Source of the DNA: Streptomyces sp. 130
GTDB taxonomy: Bacteria > Actinomycetota > Actinomycetes > Streptomycetales > Streptomycetaceae
Assembly: GCF_007096885.1 (NCBI RefSeq)
Contig: NZ_VJNO01000013.1
Location: 1-64,000 of the forward strand
DNA length: 64,000 nt
Direction: 5' to 3'
Positions 55,109-63,202 of the stretch are shown one piece after another. Positions within the stretch are counted from its first letter, which is position 1. Each line of letters opens with the position of its first letter. Made by a program: the position numbers and the translations under genes. The notes below the pieces were generated by a model. The model was not told the origin of the DNA. It saw nothing but the letters and a program-made list of their open reading frames with translations, and did no database searches.

Positions 55109-55942
55109 TCATCCGCCCCCGGCGGCGAAGCGCCCGTGGCGCAGGACGAGCACCGCCGCGTCGTCCTGGTGCCCCGTCCGCTCGGCGGAGCCCATGACCG
55201 CGTCGGCCAGGGTGTCCGCGTCCTCGGTCACCCGGGAGCGTACGAGCCGCACCACCGCGTCCAGCCCTTCGTCCAGCGCGTACGAGGGCCCCTCGACCAC
55301 CCCGTCGGTCAGCAGGACGACCGCGCCCTCGCCGCTGAGGGAGCGGGTGGTGACCGGGTACTCCTCGCCCGGCTGGACCCCGAGCGGCAGCCCGCCCTCG
55401 TCGTCCGTGGCGCCCGCCCGGCCGTCGGCGGTGGCCCAGACGGCGGCCACATGCCCGGCCCGGGCGCTGCGCAGCTCCCGGGTGGCGGGGTCGAGACGCG
55501 CGAAGGTGCAGGTCGCGAGCAGTTCGGCGTCGGCGGCGAGCAACAGGTCGTTGGTGCGGCTCACGACCTCGCCCGGGTCCTCGGCCGTGAGCGCGAAGGC
55601 GCGCATCGCGATCCGGATCTGGCCCATGAAGGCGGCGGCCTCCACGTCGTGCCCCTGGGCGTCCCCGACGGCGAACGCCAGCGCCCCGTCCGGGAGCACG
55701 AACCCGTCGTACCAGTCGCCGCCGATGTCCAGACCGCTGCGCGCCGGGGCGTAGCGGGCGGCCGTCCGCAGGCCCGCCGCCGAGGGCAGGGCCGTGGGCA
55801 GCATCTCCCGCTGCAGCGCCTCGGCCAGCTCCACCCGGGCCTGCTGCAGCTCGACCTCGCGCCGGGCCCGGGAGGTGAGGTTGTGAAGGGTGGTGAGCAG
55901 TTCGTCGGAGCTGGCCGACCGGGAAGGACGACGCCGGTTCAT
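55109..55942 (-). CDS. RsbU/SpoIIE-type PP2C phosphatase
   Basis: The 277-residue protein has an N-terminal helix (ARREVELQQARVELAEALQREMLP) leading into a SpoIIE/PP2C domain. Metal-binding acids are intact in LDIGGDWYDGFVLPDG, VGDAQGHDVEAA, VLLTDGVVE and GHQDDAAVLVLR. It should dephosphorylate an anti-sigma factor antagonist in a partner-switch pathway. No PAS or GAF sensor is attached; the MASE1 protein encoded just downstream may supply the input. Confidence 0.88.
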   Translation of the reverse strand: MNRRRPSRSASSDELLTTLHNLTSRARREVELQQARVELAEALQREMLPTALPSAAGLRTAARYAPARSGLDIGGDWYDGFVLPDGALAFAVGDAQGHDVEAAAFMGQIRIAMRAFALTAEDPGEVVSRTNDLLLAADAELLATCTFARLDPATRELRSARAGHVAAVWATADGRAGATDDEGGLPLGVQPGEEYPVTTRSLSGEGAVVLLTDGVVEGPSYALDEGLDAVVRLVRSRVTEDADTLADAVMGSAERTGHQDDAAVLVLRHGRFAAGGG

Positions 55943-56109
55943 GGGCCGCTCCGCGGGGGACGGGGATGGCGGGCCGGGTGTCTGCAGTTTATTTCGGCGG
56001 GGGACCGGGCGCAGGCCGGGCGGGCGGCGCCGGCCGGTCGGGTGGATGCTGTAAGTGGACCCGCGCGGCGGCCCGCGCCCGCCGGCCGGTGCGGGCCGGG
56101 AGGTATGCG

Positions 56110-56409
56110 ATGAACCGCACGCTGGAATGGACGGTGCGCGTCGAGCTCTCCGAGGAGGGCGGGACGACCAAGGCGGAAGCGGTGCTGGACACGGGCACCG
56201 CGAGACTCACCGGCCAGGGGATCGCCCGGCTGAGCCCCCGGGACCCCGACGTGCCCACGATCGGCGACGAGGTCGCGGCGAGCCGGGCGATGCACGACGT
56301 GGCCGGGCAGCTGATGAGCGTGGCCGACCGGGCCATCGGCGAATCCGGCGCCGGCCGGCCGGACGGCCCGGTGCCGCCGCCCTACGCGTGGTCGGACGCC
56401 ACGGCCTGA
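56110..56409 (+). CDS. DUF1876 family protein, 99 aa
   Basis: A 99-residue cytoplasmic protein of the actinobacterial DUF1876 family: TLEWTVRVELSEEGGTTKAEAVLDTG, then LTGQGIARLSPRDPDVPTIGDEVAASRAMHDVAGQLM. The fold resembles double-stranded RNA-binding proteins, but the function is unknown. GGGAGG lies upstream of the ATG. It stands alone, convergent with the pectate lyase gene across a hairpin. Confidence 0.9.
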   Translation: MNRTLEWTVRVELSEEGGTTKAEAVLDTGTARLTGQGIARLSPRDPDVPTIGDEVAASRAMHDVAGQLMSVADRAIGESGAGRPDGPVPPPYAWSDATA

Positions 56410-56416
56410 GCGCGCG

Positions 56417-56451
56417 CCGCGGCCCGCCCCCGGGGAGGGGACGGGCCGCGG
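56417..56451. terminator. bidirectional terminator hairpin
   Basis: Ten-base perfect arms (56417-56426 and 56442-56451) with a 15-base loop lie between the convergent DUF1876 and pectate lyase genes. Confidence 0.7.
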
Positions 56452-56462
56452 GCCGGTGGCGG

Positions 56463-57773
56463 TCAGTCCGCGTGGGTGATGTCCGAGGCGCTGTAGAGGC
56501 AGTTCGTGCCGTCCGCCCCGGTACCGGTCTTGGACGGCTCGCCGCTGGTCACCCCCTTGTACTTCGTGCAGATGTCGATGTCGTGACCGGAGTCGTCGTA
56601 GATCGTGATGCCCGAGAAGCGTGCCGTGTCGCCGTAGTTGGTGTTGATGCCGACGAGGGTGTCGCCGGGCGCGGTGACCCACACGTTCTGCAACTGGACG
56701 TGCCGGCCGTACTGGGTCGAGCAGTTCCCGCAGGAGCGGTAGAGCTTGCCGAAGTCCTCGACCTGGAAGTTCTTGATGATCAGCGTGCCGCCGCCGTTGT
56801 GCTGGAAGACCTTGTCGTCCGCGCCTCGCGCGCCGCCGCCGTCGATCGTGCGGACCAGCGACGAGGAGCCGCCGCGGAAGGTCGCGGCATCCTCACCCAC
56901 GTCCTCCCACCAGACGTTCTTCAGCGTGCAGGCGCCCGCGCAGTGCACACCGTCGGCCGCCGGGGAGCCCAGGATCACGTTCTGCAGGGTGGCTCCGTCC
57001 GCCAGCTCGATCAGCGCGGGCTGGTCCTCGTCCTGGCCGTCGCTGCCCAGGTCGCCGCTCCCGTAGAAGCGCTTCATGCCGCCGTCGTAGCTGCCCGACA
57101 CCTTCATCGTCGAGGTCAGGGCCTGGCTGCCGTTGGCCGACGGCCACGCGGGGCGGGTGCCGGGGTCGGTGGGCGGATCGGTCGGCGGGTCCGTGGGGTC
57201 GGTCGGGTCCGTCGGCGTCGAACCCGCCGCGGTGAAGGTCCAGCGCTTGCTGGTGACCGAGTCGCAGGAGTTCTGCTGGACCAGGGCACCGGCCGCGGTG
57301 GAGCTGTCCTTCACGTTGAGGCACTTGCCGCCGTTGGCGTTGACGACGCGGTAGGTGTCGCCGCTCACCGGTGAGAGCGTCCACACCTGGCCGGCGCCGC
57401 CGGTGCAGCTCTGCTGCTCGACGGCCTTGCCCGCGCTGGTGGAGGCTCCCCGCACTCCGGCGCACTTGCCGCTGTGCGCGGCGGTCAGCGTGTAGCCGCC
57501 GCCGGATGCCTTGAGCTGCCACGTCTGGTTGGCGGCGCCGGTGCAGCCGCGCTGGGCGAGCTGGGTGCCGTCGGACGTTCCCGAGCCGGGAACCTCCAGG
57601 CACAGCCCGCTCGCCGCGTTCGACAGGCTGTACGCGCCGGTCGCGGGCGCGGCCGTCGCGGAACCGGTCGCGACCAGCGCCGTGACACCGGCGAGGAGCA
57701 GTGAGGAGAGGGCGACGAACGAGGCGGCTGTCCGGCCGCCCCGCCGTCTGGCATGCTGATTTCTGGTACGCAC
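56463..57773 (-). CDS. secreted pectate lyase (PL3 type) with N-terminal ricin-type CBM13
   Basis: The 436-residue precursor has a signal peptide ending ATGSATAAPA near residue 43. A ricin B-type carbohydrate-binding module follows (~45-180, with QxW repeats such as ANQTWQLKA, GQVWTLSP and KRWTFTA). A TDPTDPTDPPTDPPTDP linker (~186-203) leads to a pectate lyase domain of the PL3 type: LQNVILGSPAADGVHCAGACTLKNVWWEDVGEDAATFRGG and KVFQHNGGGTLIIKNFQVEDFGKLYRSCGNC. It would cleave de-esterified pectin outside the cell. The start is GTG with AAAGGA upstream. Confidence 0.92.
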   Translation of the reverse strand: MRTRNQHARRRGGRTAASFVALSSLLLAGVTALVATGSATAAPATGAYSLSNAASGLCLEVPGSGTSDGTQLAQRGCTGAANQTWQLKASGGGYTLTAAHSGKCAGVRGASTSAGKAVEQQSCTGGAGQVWTLSPVSGDTYRVVNANGGKCLNVKDSSTAAGALVQQNSCDSVTSKRWTFTAAGSTPTDPTDPTDPPTDPPTDPGTRPAWPSANGSQALTSTMKVSGSYDGGMKRFYGSGDLGSDGQDEDQPALIELADGATLQNVILGSPAADGVHCAGACTLKNVWWEDVGEDAATFRGGSSSLVRTIDGGGARGADDKVFQHNGGGTLIIKNFQVEDFGKLYRSCGNCSTQYGRHVQLQNVWVTAPGDTLVGINTNYGDTARFSGITIYDDSGHDIDICTKYKGVTSGEPSKTGTGADGTNCLYSASDITHAD

Positions 57774-58381
57774 TGGGTGTTCCTTTCACCGCCCGCGGCG
57801 TCCTCCGCGGGCACCAATGAGTGGTTCGGTGCGGTGTCAAGGCGATCCCTCGATCATGTGGAACGGTGCGAACGCTGCCGTCCTCGTCCCGCATGATGAA
57901 CCGAGTTCTTGTATGCGAACTGCCGTGACCGTACGGCACCGTCATGCACCGGTCAAGAAGTGCCTCACGTGTTTCCGCGCCGCGCGCTGGGCCGCCGCGT
58001 CGTTCGGGCGAACGGCCGTGCGGCACTTCCGGCGGTAACGGAACGGGTGTTCAACAGCACCCGCGGTCTGTTTGTTACGAACCCGCGGGCCCCGCCCGCA
58101 CCGACGCCGGCGGGGCGCGCGACGGCGTCGCCCGCACGGACGACTCCGTCAATCCGGTACCGAGCGGCTGGTTGCAGCGGACAGGAATTGACAGGTACCC
58201 GCGGCTTTGCCCTCCATGTCGACTACAGCCGTGTGTGACGGAAATGTCCGCACTTCGTAACACGACCCGATGCGGTTCCCGCGCGGCCGCCGACAGGGCC
58301 AAGGTGTGGCTCCCGGCACGACGCCGGGAACGGAGAAACGCCCGGACCGCACCGGTCCGGGCCCGCACCTGAGGGGTCCAC
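57774..58381. other. 608-base divergent intergenic region with leader hairpins
   Basis: No gene is convincing here. Next to the pectate lyase start, 57791-57798 and 57805-57812 form an 8-base hairpin with a 6-base loop in the mRNA leader. Near the other end, 58341-58348 and 58354-58361 form an 8-base hairpin 20 bases before the lamin-tail gene start, preceded by a smaller one at 58312-58328. A GTTC-N8-GAAC sequence occurs near 57903. No known riboswitch was recognised. Confidence 0.5.
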
Positions 58382-58861
58382 ATGTCCCGTTCCGCACGGC
58401 GGATCACCGCCGCCGTCCTCGCTTCCGGCGCACTGGTCGCCGCGGCCGCCCTCCCCGCGGCCGCCGACGGCCACGACCGCGGCCGGGGCCACCACGCCCC
58501 GCGTCCGACCGTCGTCCTGGGCAAGATCCAGTACGACAGCCCCGGTCGCGACAACGGCTCGAACCGGAGCCTGAACGCTGAGTGGGTCACCGTCACCAAC
58601 ACCGGGCGGCACGCGGTGAACCTGCGCGGCTGGACGCTCAGCGACGAGAGCCACCGCACGTACAGGTTCGACCTGCGCCTGCCCGGCCGCTCCTCGGTGC
58701 GGGTCCACACCGGTGTCGGCCGCGACAGCCGCCACGACGTCTACCAGGACCGGCGCACCTACGTCTGGGACAACAGCGACACGGCCACCCTGCGCGACGC
58801 GCACGGCCACAAGGTCGACTCCAAGTCCTGGGGCCACCGCCACCACGGTCACCGCCGCTGA
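58382..58861 (+). CDS. secreted lamin-tail-domain protein
   Basis: The 159-residue precursor has a Sec signal peptide (MSRSARRITAAVLASGALVA..., cut near ALPAAADG, residue 29). The mature protein is a lamin-tail domain: VVLGKIQYDSPGRDNGSNRSLNAEWVTVTN, then VNLRGWTLSDESHRTYRF and YVWDNSDTATLRDAHGHKVDS. The ends are His-rich (GHDRGRGHHAP and WGHRHHGHRR), which might bind metal. Such domains occur in many secreted Streptomyces proteins with no defined activity. A small hairpin precedes its ribosome site. Confidence 0.88.
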   Translation: MSRSARRITAAVLASGALVAAAALPAAADGHDRGRGHHAPRPTVVLGKIQYDSPGRDNGSNRSLNAEWVTVTNTGRHAVNLRGWTLSDESHRTYRFDLRLPGRSSVRVHTGVGRDSRHDVYQDRRTYVWDNSDTATLRDAHGHKVDSKSWGHRHHGHRR

Positions 58862-58867
58862 CCCACC

Positions 58868-58948
58868 GGCGGCGGCCCGCTGAACCCGGGCCGCCGCCCG
58901 CGGTCCCCCGCGGCGCCTCACGGGCCCACCGGGCCCGTGAGGCGCCGC
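58868..58948. terminator. tandem bidirectional terminator hairpins
   Basis: Two hairpins lie side by side between convergent genes. The first has perfect 12-base arms (58868-58879 and 58887-58898). The second has perfect 18-base arms (58910-58927 and 58931-58948) with only a 3-base loop. Each could serve one of the two converging transcripts. Confidence 0.8.
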
Positions 58949-58979
58949 GTCCGTGTGCCCGCCGGGGACCCACCGGCCG

Positions 58980-61052
58980 TCAGGAGTCCTCCTCCGGGAG
59001 CTCCTGCTCCGTCCACAGCGCCTTGCCGTTCACGCCGTAACGGGTGCCCCAGTGGTTGGCGAGCTGCGACACGATGAACAGCCCGCGCCCGCCCTCGTCG
59101 ACCGTCCGCGCGTGCCGCAGATGCGGGGCCACCGAGCTGCTGTCGTGGACCTCGCAGGTCAGCGCGCGGTCCAGCAGCAGCCGCAGCCGCAGGGGCGGCG
59201 TCCCGTAGCGGACCGCGTTCGTGATGAGCTCGCTGACGATCAGCTCGGTCGCCTCGATGGTGTCCTCGTCGAGGTCCCAGCCCTCCAGCCGGTCCCGGAC
59301 CAGGGTGCGGGCGACCGCCGGTGTGGTCCGGTCGTGGGCCAGCTCCCAGGTCGCCACCCGCTCCGAAGGCACCACGCCCGTCCGGGCGAGCAGCAGCGCG
59401 GCCCCGTCCGGATCGGCCTCGGCCGGCAGGTTGTACACGATCGCATCGCACAGGTCCCGCAGCCGGCGCTCCGGAAAGGCCAGGGCGTCCCGCACCCGCT
59501 CCGCCGACCGCTCCTCCGGCAGCAGCGAACCGGTGAGGAAGGCCAGCACACTGCCCTCTTCCAGCCGCACCGAACCCGTCGCGAAGGGCGCGCTGTCCTC
59601 CGAGAAGAGCGCCGGTCCCTCCGGCACGTCCAGCACGAGCGGACGCCCGTCCGGCCCGACGGCCACCGGCGCGGGATGCCCGGCCCGGGCCACCGTGCAC
59701 GTCTGCGTGAACGGGTCGTAGACCGCGTACAGGCAGGTGGCCGTCAGCGGCTGGCGGTGCAGCGAGTCCCCGGGCGGCAGCGACCGGCGCTCCTCCACCA
59801 GCCGGTCCGCCGTGTCGTTGAGCCGGGCCAGCACCTCGTCGGGCTCCAGGTCGAGCCCCGCCAGCGCGTGGATGACGGTGCGCAGCTGCCCCATCGTGAT
59901 GGCCGTCTGCAAGCCGTGACCGGCGACATTGCCGATGATGAGCGCCGTCCGGGCGCCGGAGAGCGCGATCGTGTCGAACCAGCAGCCGCTGTTGCGCCCC
60001 GGCAGCAGGACGTGCGCGGTCTCGATCGCGGCCCGGTCGTCCTCGTGCTGGGGGAGCAGCCGGCGCTGGACGGTCGAGGCGATCACGTGCTCGCGGGCGT
60101 AGCGCAGCGCGTTCTCCATGCTCAGCGCCGTGTGCGCGGCGGCGGTCAGCGCGAGGGTGAGGTCCCGCTCGTTGTACGGATCGCCCCGGTGCCGGTACAG
60201 GCTCACCAGGCCGAGCACGGAGCCGTGCAGCTTCAGCGGCGCCACGATCATCGAGTGCGCCCCGGTCGCCTCGGTCATCCGGCGCGTCACCGGGTCGGCG
60301 TCCAGCCACGGCGTGTCCGGCCCCAGCTCGACCAGCCGGGGCCGCAGATCCGCGACGGCGAGGGCGAACGGGGTCCCCTCGGGCAGCCGGCGCAGCTCAC
60401 CGACCAGATCGCCCGACGCCGCCTCGGCGCCGCGTACCGCCGCACGCCGCAGCGGGACGTCCCGGTCCAGCGGGCTCAGCGGCGGATCGGCACCGCGCAG
60501 CACCTCGTCCACGACCTCGACCACGGCCAGGTCGGCGAACGCGGGCACCAGCGCCGAAACCAGCCCCTCGCAGGTCGCCACCACGTCCAGCGAGTGGCCG
60601 GCCCCCCGCCGCACCGCCGCCAGCACATCGGCCCGGACGTGCGCCTTCTCGCGCTCGTTGACGTCCACCACGGCCGCCAGCACACCGAGCGGGCGGCCGT
60701 CCTCGGCGTCGAGGCGGTGCAGGGTGATGTTCAGACTGCGGTCGGGGCCGGGGGCCCCTGCGACGCGCCCGCGGGCCGGGAAGTTGAGCACCGGTGTGCC
60801 CGTTTCGATGACCTGGCGCAGCAGGCGCTCCGCCTCCTGCGGAGCGTCGAGGCGGTAGGCGTCGGTGAAGTGGAGCCCGACGAGCTCCGCCGGGTCGACC
60901 GCGTCGGTGAGGGCGTTGACCCGGACCACCCGCAGATCCAGGTCGAGGACGTGCAGGCCCACCGCGGACTGGTTGAAGAGAGTGTTGAGCAGCGCACCCG
61001 CCATGTCGTCGCCCGGGTCCGTACCGGGGGCCGTGGTACCGGTGTCCGACAC
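58980..61052 (-). CDS. PAS-GAF-PP2C-HATPase regulator, phosphatase site apparently degenerate
   Basis: The 690-residue protein has a PAS domain (~20-130), a GAF domain (~150-310), a SpoIIE/PP2C domain (~330-550) and an anti-sigma-type HATPase domain (~560-685; ELIVSELITNAVRYGTPP, DEGGRGLFIVSQLA). In the phosphatase domain the first metal motif reads SGCWFD where active members have GGDWYD, and the second reads IIGNVAGHG instead of GDVxGHG, so two acidic residues are missing. Activity is doubtful. The HATPase part looks intact and may bind an antagonist protein or act as a serine kinase. The start is the GTG at 61052 with GGGGGT upstream. Confidence 0.87.
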   Translation of the reverse strand: MSDTGTTAPGTDPGDDMAGALLNTLFNQSAVGLHVLDLDLRVVRVNALTDAVDPAELVGLHFTDAYRLDAPQEAERLLRQVIETGTPVLNFPARGRVAGAPGPDRSLNITLHRLDAEDGRPLGVLAAVVDVNEREKAHVRADVLAAVRRGAGHSLDVVATCEGLVSALVPAFADLAVVEVVDEVLRGADPPLSPLDRDVPLRRAAVRGAEAASGDLVGELRRLPEGTPFALAVADLRPRLVELGPDTPWLDADPVTRRMTEATGAHSMIVAPLKLHGSVLGLVSLYRHRGDPYNERDLTLALTAAAHTALSMENALRYAREHVIASTVQRRLLPQHEDDRAAIETAHVLLPGRNSGCWFDTIALSGARTALIIGNVAGHGLQTAITMGQLRTVIHALAGLDLEPDEVLARLNDTADRLVEERRSLPPGDSLHRQPLTATCLYAVYDPFTQTCTVARAGHPAPVAVGPDGRPLVLDVPEGPALFSEDSAPFATGSVRLEEGSVLAFLTGSLLPEERSAERVRDALAFPERRLRDLCDAIVYNLPAEADPDGAALLLARTGVVPSERVATWELAHDRTTPAVARTLVRDRLEGWDLDEDTIEATELIVSELITNAVRYGTPPLRLRLLLDRALTCEVHDSSSVAPHLRHARTVDEGGRGLFIVSQLANHWGTRYGVNGKALWTEQELPEEDS

Positions 61053-61266
61053 GTCGCACCCCCAACGGGCTCCGCCGCCCCTGGCGATCGGCAGCTCTCC
61101 GCACAGCCTGCGGGTCCCCGGCCGGCGCCCGCCACCGCGCGGCGCCGAACGGGTGAGGGCGTACGGGATTTCACCCGGCCGCAACCTCCTGTCACCGGGC
61201 GGCAACCTTTGGGCGCCCGGCGGCCACTGAGGAGTACCCCACCCCCCACTCCGGAAGGCACCTACC

Positions 61267-63150
61267 GTGGCTCTCGCGCATCCCCGCAGCTCCCGCAGAC
61301 GCCGTACCACCCGGACCCTCCTCGGCGCCGTCACCGCCGGAATACTCGCCGCCGCGGGCCTGGTCGTCACCGGCGAGACCTCGCACGCCGCGACCGCACG
61401 CCAGGTGGAGGCCCTGGACCGGGGCGTCGTCAGCGTGCACACCGGCTCCGGCAACCTCATCAGCTGGCGCTGGCTCGCCACCGACCCGGACTCCGTCGCC
61501 TTCAACGTCTACCGCGCCGGTACGAAGGTCAACGCCTCACCCGTCACCGGCTCGACCGACTACTTCCACGCCGGCGCCCCCGACTCGGCCGACTACACCG
61601 TGCGCGCGGTGGTCGGCGGCGTCGAACAGGGCGACTCCGTGCACGCGGTCCAGTTCCGCGCCGGCTACAAGGACGTGCCCGTCAGCCCGCCCCCGGGCGG
61701 CAGGACCCCCGACGGCGTCTCCTACACCTACGAGGCCAACGACGCCTCCGTCGGCGACCTCGACGGCGACGGCGCGCTCGACTTCGTACTGAAGTGGCAG
61801 CCCACCAACGCCAAGGACAACTCCCAGTCCGGCTACACCGGCAACACCGTCATCGACGGCGTCAAGCTCGACGGCACCCGGCTGTGGCGGATCGACCTGG
61901 GCCGCAACATCCGTTCCGGCGCGCACTACACGCAGTTCCAGGTGTACGACTACGACGGCGACGGGCGGGCCGAGGTGGCGATGAAGACCGCCGACGGCAG
62001 CGTCGACGGCCGGGGCACGGTCATCGGCGACGCGTCGGCCGACCACCGCAACTCCTCCGGCTACGTGCTGTCCGGCCCCGAATACCTCACCATGTTCAAC
62101 GGCCTGACGGGCGCCGCCATGGGCACCGTCGACTACGTCCCCGCACGCGGCACCGTCTCCTCCTGGGGCGACGGCTACGGCAACCGCGTCGACCGCTTCC
62201 TGGCCGGAACCGCCTATCTGGACGGCGGCAGGCCCTCACTGATCATGGCCCGCGGCTACTACACGCGTACGGTGATCGCCGCCTGGGACTGGCGTGGAGG
62301 GGCCTTCACCCGGCGCTGGACCTTCGACACCAACAGCTCCACCAACACCGGCCGGGGCTACGACGGCCAGGGCAACCACCAGCTGTCGGTGGCCGACGTC
62401 GACGGCGACGGCAGGGACGAGATCGTCTACGGCGCCATGGCCGTGGACGACGACGGCCGCTCCCTGTGGACCACGAGGAACGGCCACGGCGACGCCATGC
62501 ACGTCGGCGACCTGGACCCGGCGCGCCCGGGCCTGGAGGAGTTCAAGGTGGACGAGGACGGCTCGAAGCCCTCGTCCTGGATGGCCGACGCCAGGACGGG
62601 GCAGATCATCTGGTCGACGCCCGCCGGCGGCGACAACGGACGCGGTGTCAGCGACGACATCTGGGCGGGCAGCCCGGGCGCCGAGTCCTGGTCGTCCGCC
62701 GTCTCCGGAATACGCGACCCGCACGGCACGGTGGTCGCGAGCCGCAAGCCCTCCAGCACCAACTTCCTGGCCTGGTGGGACGGTGACACCACCCGGGAAC
62801 TGCTGGACGGCACCCACATCGACAAGTACGGCACCTCCGGCGACACCCGCCTGCTGACCGGCGCCTCGGTCCACTCCGACAACGGCACCAAGGCCACCCC
62901 GGTCATCTCCGGAGACCTCCTCGGCGACTGGCGCGAGGAGGTGGTCTGGGCGACCACCGACAACACCGCGCTGCGGATCTACTCCACGCCGTACGAGACC
63001 ACCACCAGGATCACCACCCTGCTCCACGACACCACCTACCGCACCGCGCTGGCCTGGCAGAACACCGCCTACAACCAGCCTCCGCACCCCGGCTTCTTCC
63101 TCGGCGACGGGATGGCGACCGCCCCGCGGCCCGCGGTGTGGACCCCCTGA
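61267..63150 (+). CDS. secreted rhamnogalacturonan lyase (PL11 type)
   Basis: The 627-residue precursor has a long Arg-rich signal peptide (cut near GETSHAATA, residue 42). The mature protein matches PL11 rhamnogalacturonan lyases: RQVEALDRGVVSVHTGSGNLISWRWLATD, the calcium-binding SVGDLDGDGALDFVLKWQP and YDYDGDGRAEVAMKTADG, then GQGNHQLSVADVDGDGRDEIVYG and the final HDTTYRTALAWQNTAYNQPPHPGFFLG. It would cleave the rhamnogalacturonan backbone of pectin. It forms, with the pectate lyase nearby, a pectin-attacking pair. The start is GTG. Confidence 0.95.
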   Translation: MALAHPRSSRRRRTTRTLLGAVTAGILAAAGLVVTGETSHAATARQVEALDRGVVSVHTGSGNLISWRWLATDPDSVAFNVYRAGTKVNASPVTGSTDYFHAGAPDSADYTVRAVVGGVEQGDSVHAVQFRAGYKDVPVSPPPGGRTPDGVSYTYEANDASVGDLDGDGALDFVLKWQPTNAKDNSQSGYTGNTVIDGVKLDGTRLWRIDLGRNIRSGAHYTQFQVYDYDGDGRAEVAMKTADGSVDGRGTVIGDASADHRNSSGYVLSGPEYLTMFNGLTGAAMGTVDYVPARGTVSSWGDGYGNRVDRFLAGTAYLDGGRPSLIMARGYYTRTVIAAWDWRGGAFTRRWTFDTNSSTNTGRGYDGQGNHQLSVADVDGDGRDEIVYGAMAVDDDGRSLWTTRNGHGDAMHVGDLDPARPGLEEFKVDEDGSKPSSWMADARTGQIIWSTPAGGDNGRGVSDDIWAGSPGAESWSSAVSGIRDPHGTVVASRKPSSTNFLAWWDGDTTRELLDGTHIDKYGTSGDTRLLTGASVHSDNGTKATPVISGDLLGDWREEVVWATTDNTALRIYSTPYETTTRITTLLHDTTYRTALAWQNTAYNQPPHPGFFLGDGMATAPRPAVWTP

Positions 63151-63154
63151 GCCA

Positions 63155-63195
63155 GGGGCCCGTCCTCCCGGCACCGCGCCGGGCGGACGGGCCCC
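63155..63195. terminator. bidirectional terminator hairpin
   Basis: Perfect 11-base outer arms (63155-63165 and 63185-63195), with an inner CCCGGC/GCCGGG pair, lie between the convergent rhamnogalacturonan lyase and phosphoglucomutase genes. Confidence 0.8.
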
Positions 63196-63202
63196 GCCGG
63201 GC

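Noticed and set aside
57165..57225. Short tandem repeat as a CRISPR or mobile feature
   Set aside because: It encodes the Thr-Asp-Pro linker of the pectate lyase, a normal interdomain linker.
61224..61242. Motif CACTGAGGAGTACCCC shared with the carrier protein leader at 6583-6599
   Set aside because: It mostly consists of a strong ribosome site with common Streptomyces flanks; in the lyase leader it is not placed next to the start, and two copies do not show a shared regulator.
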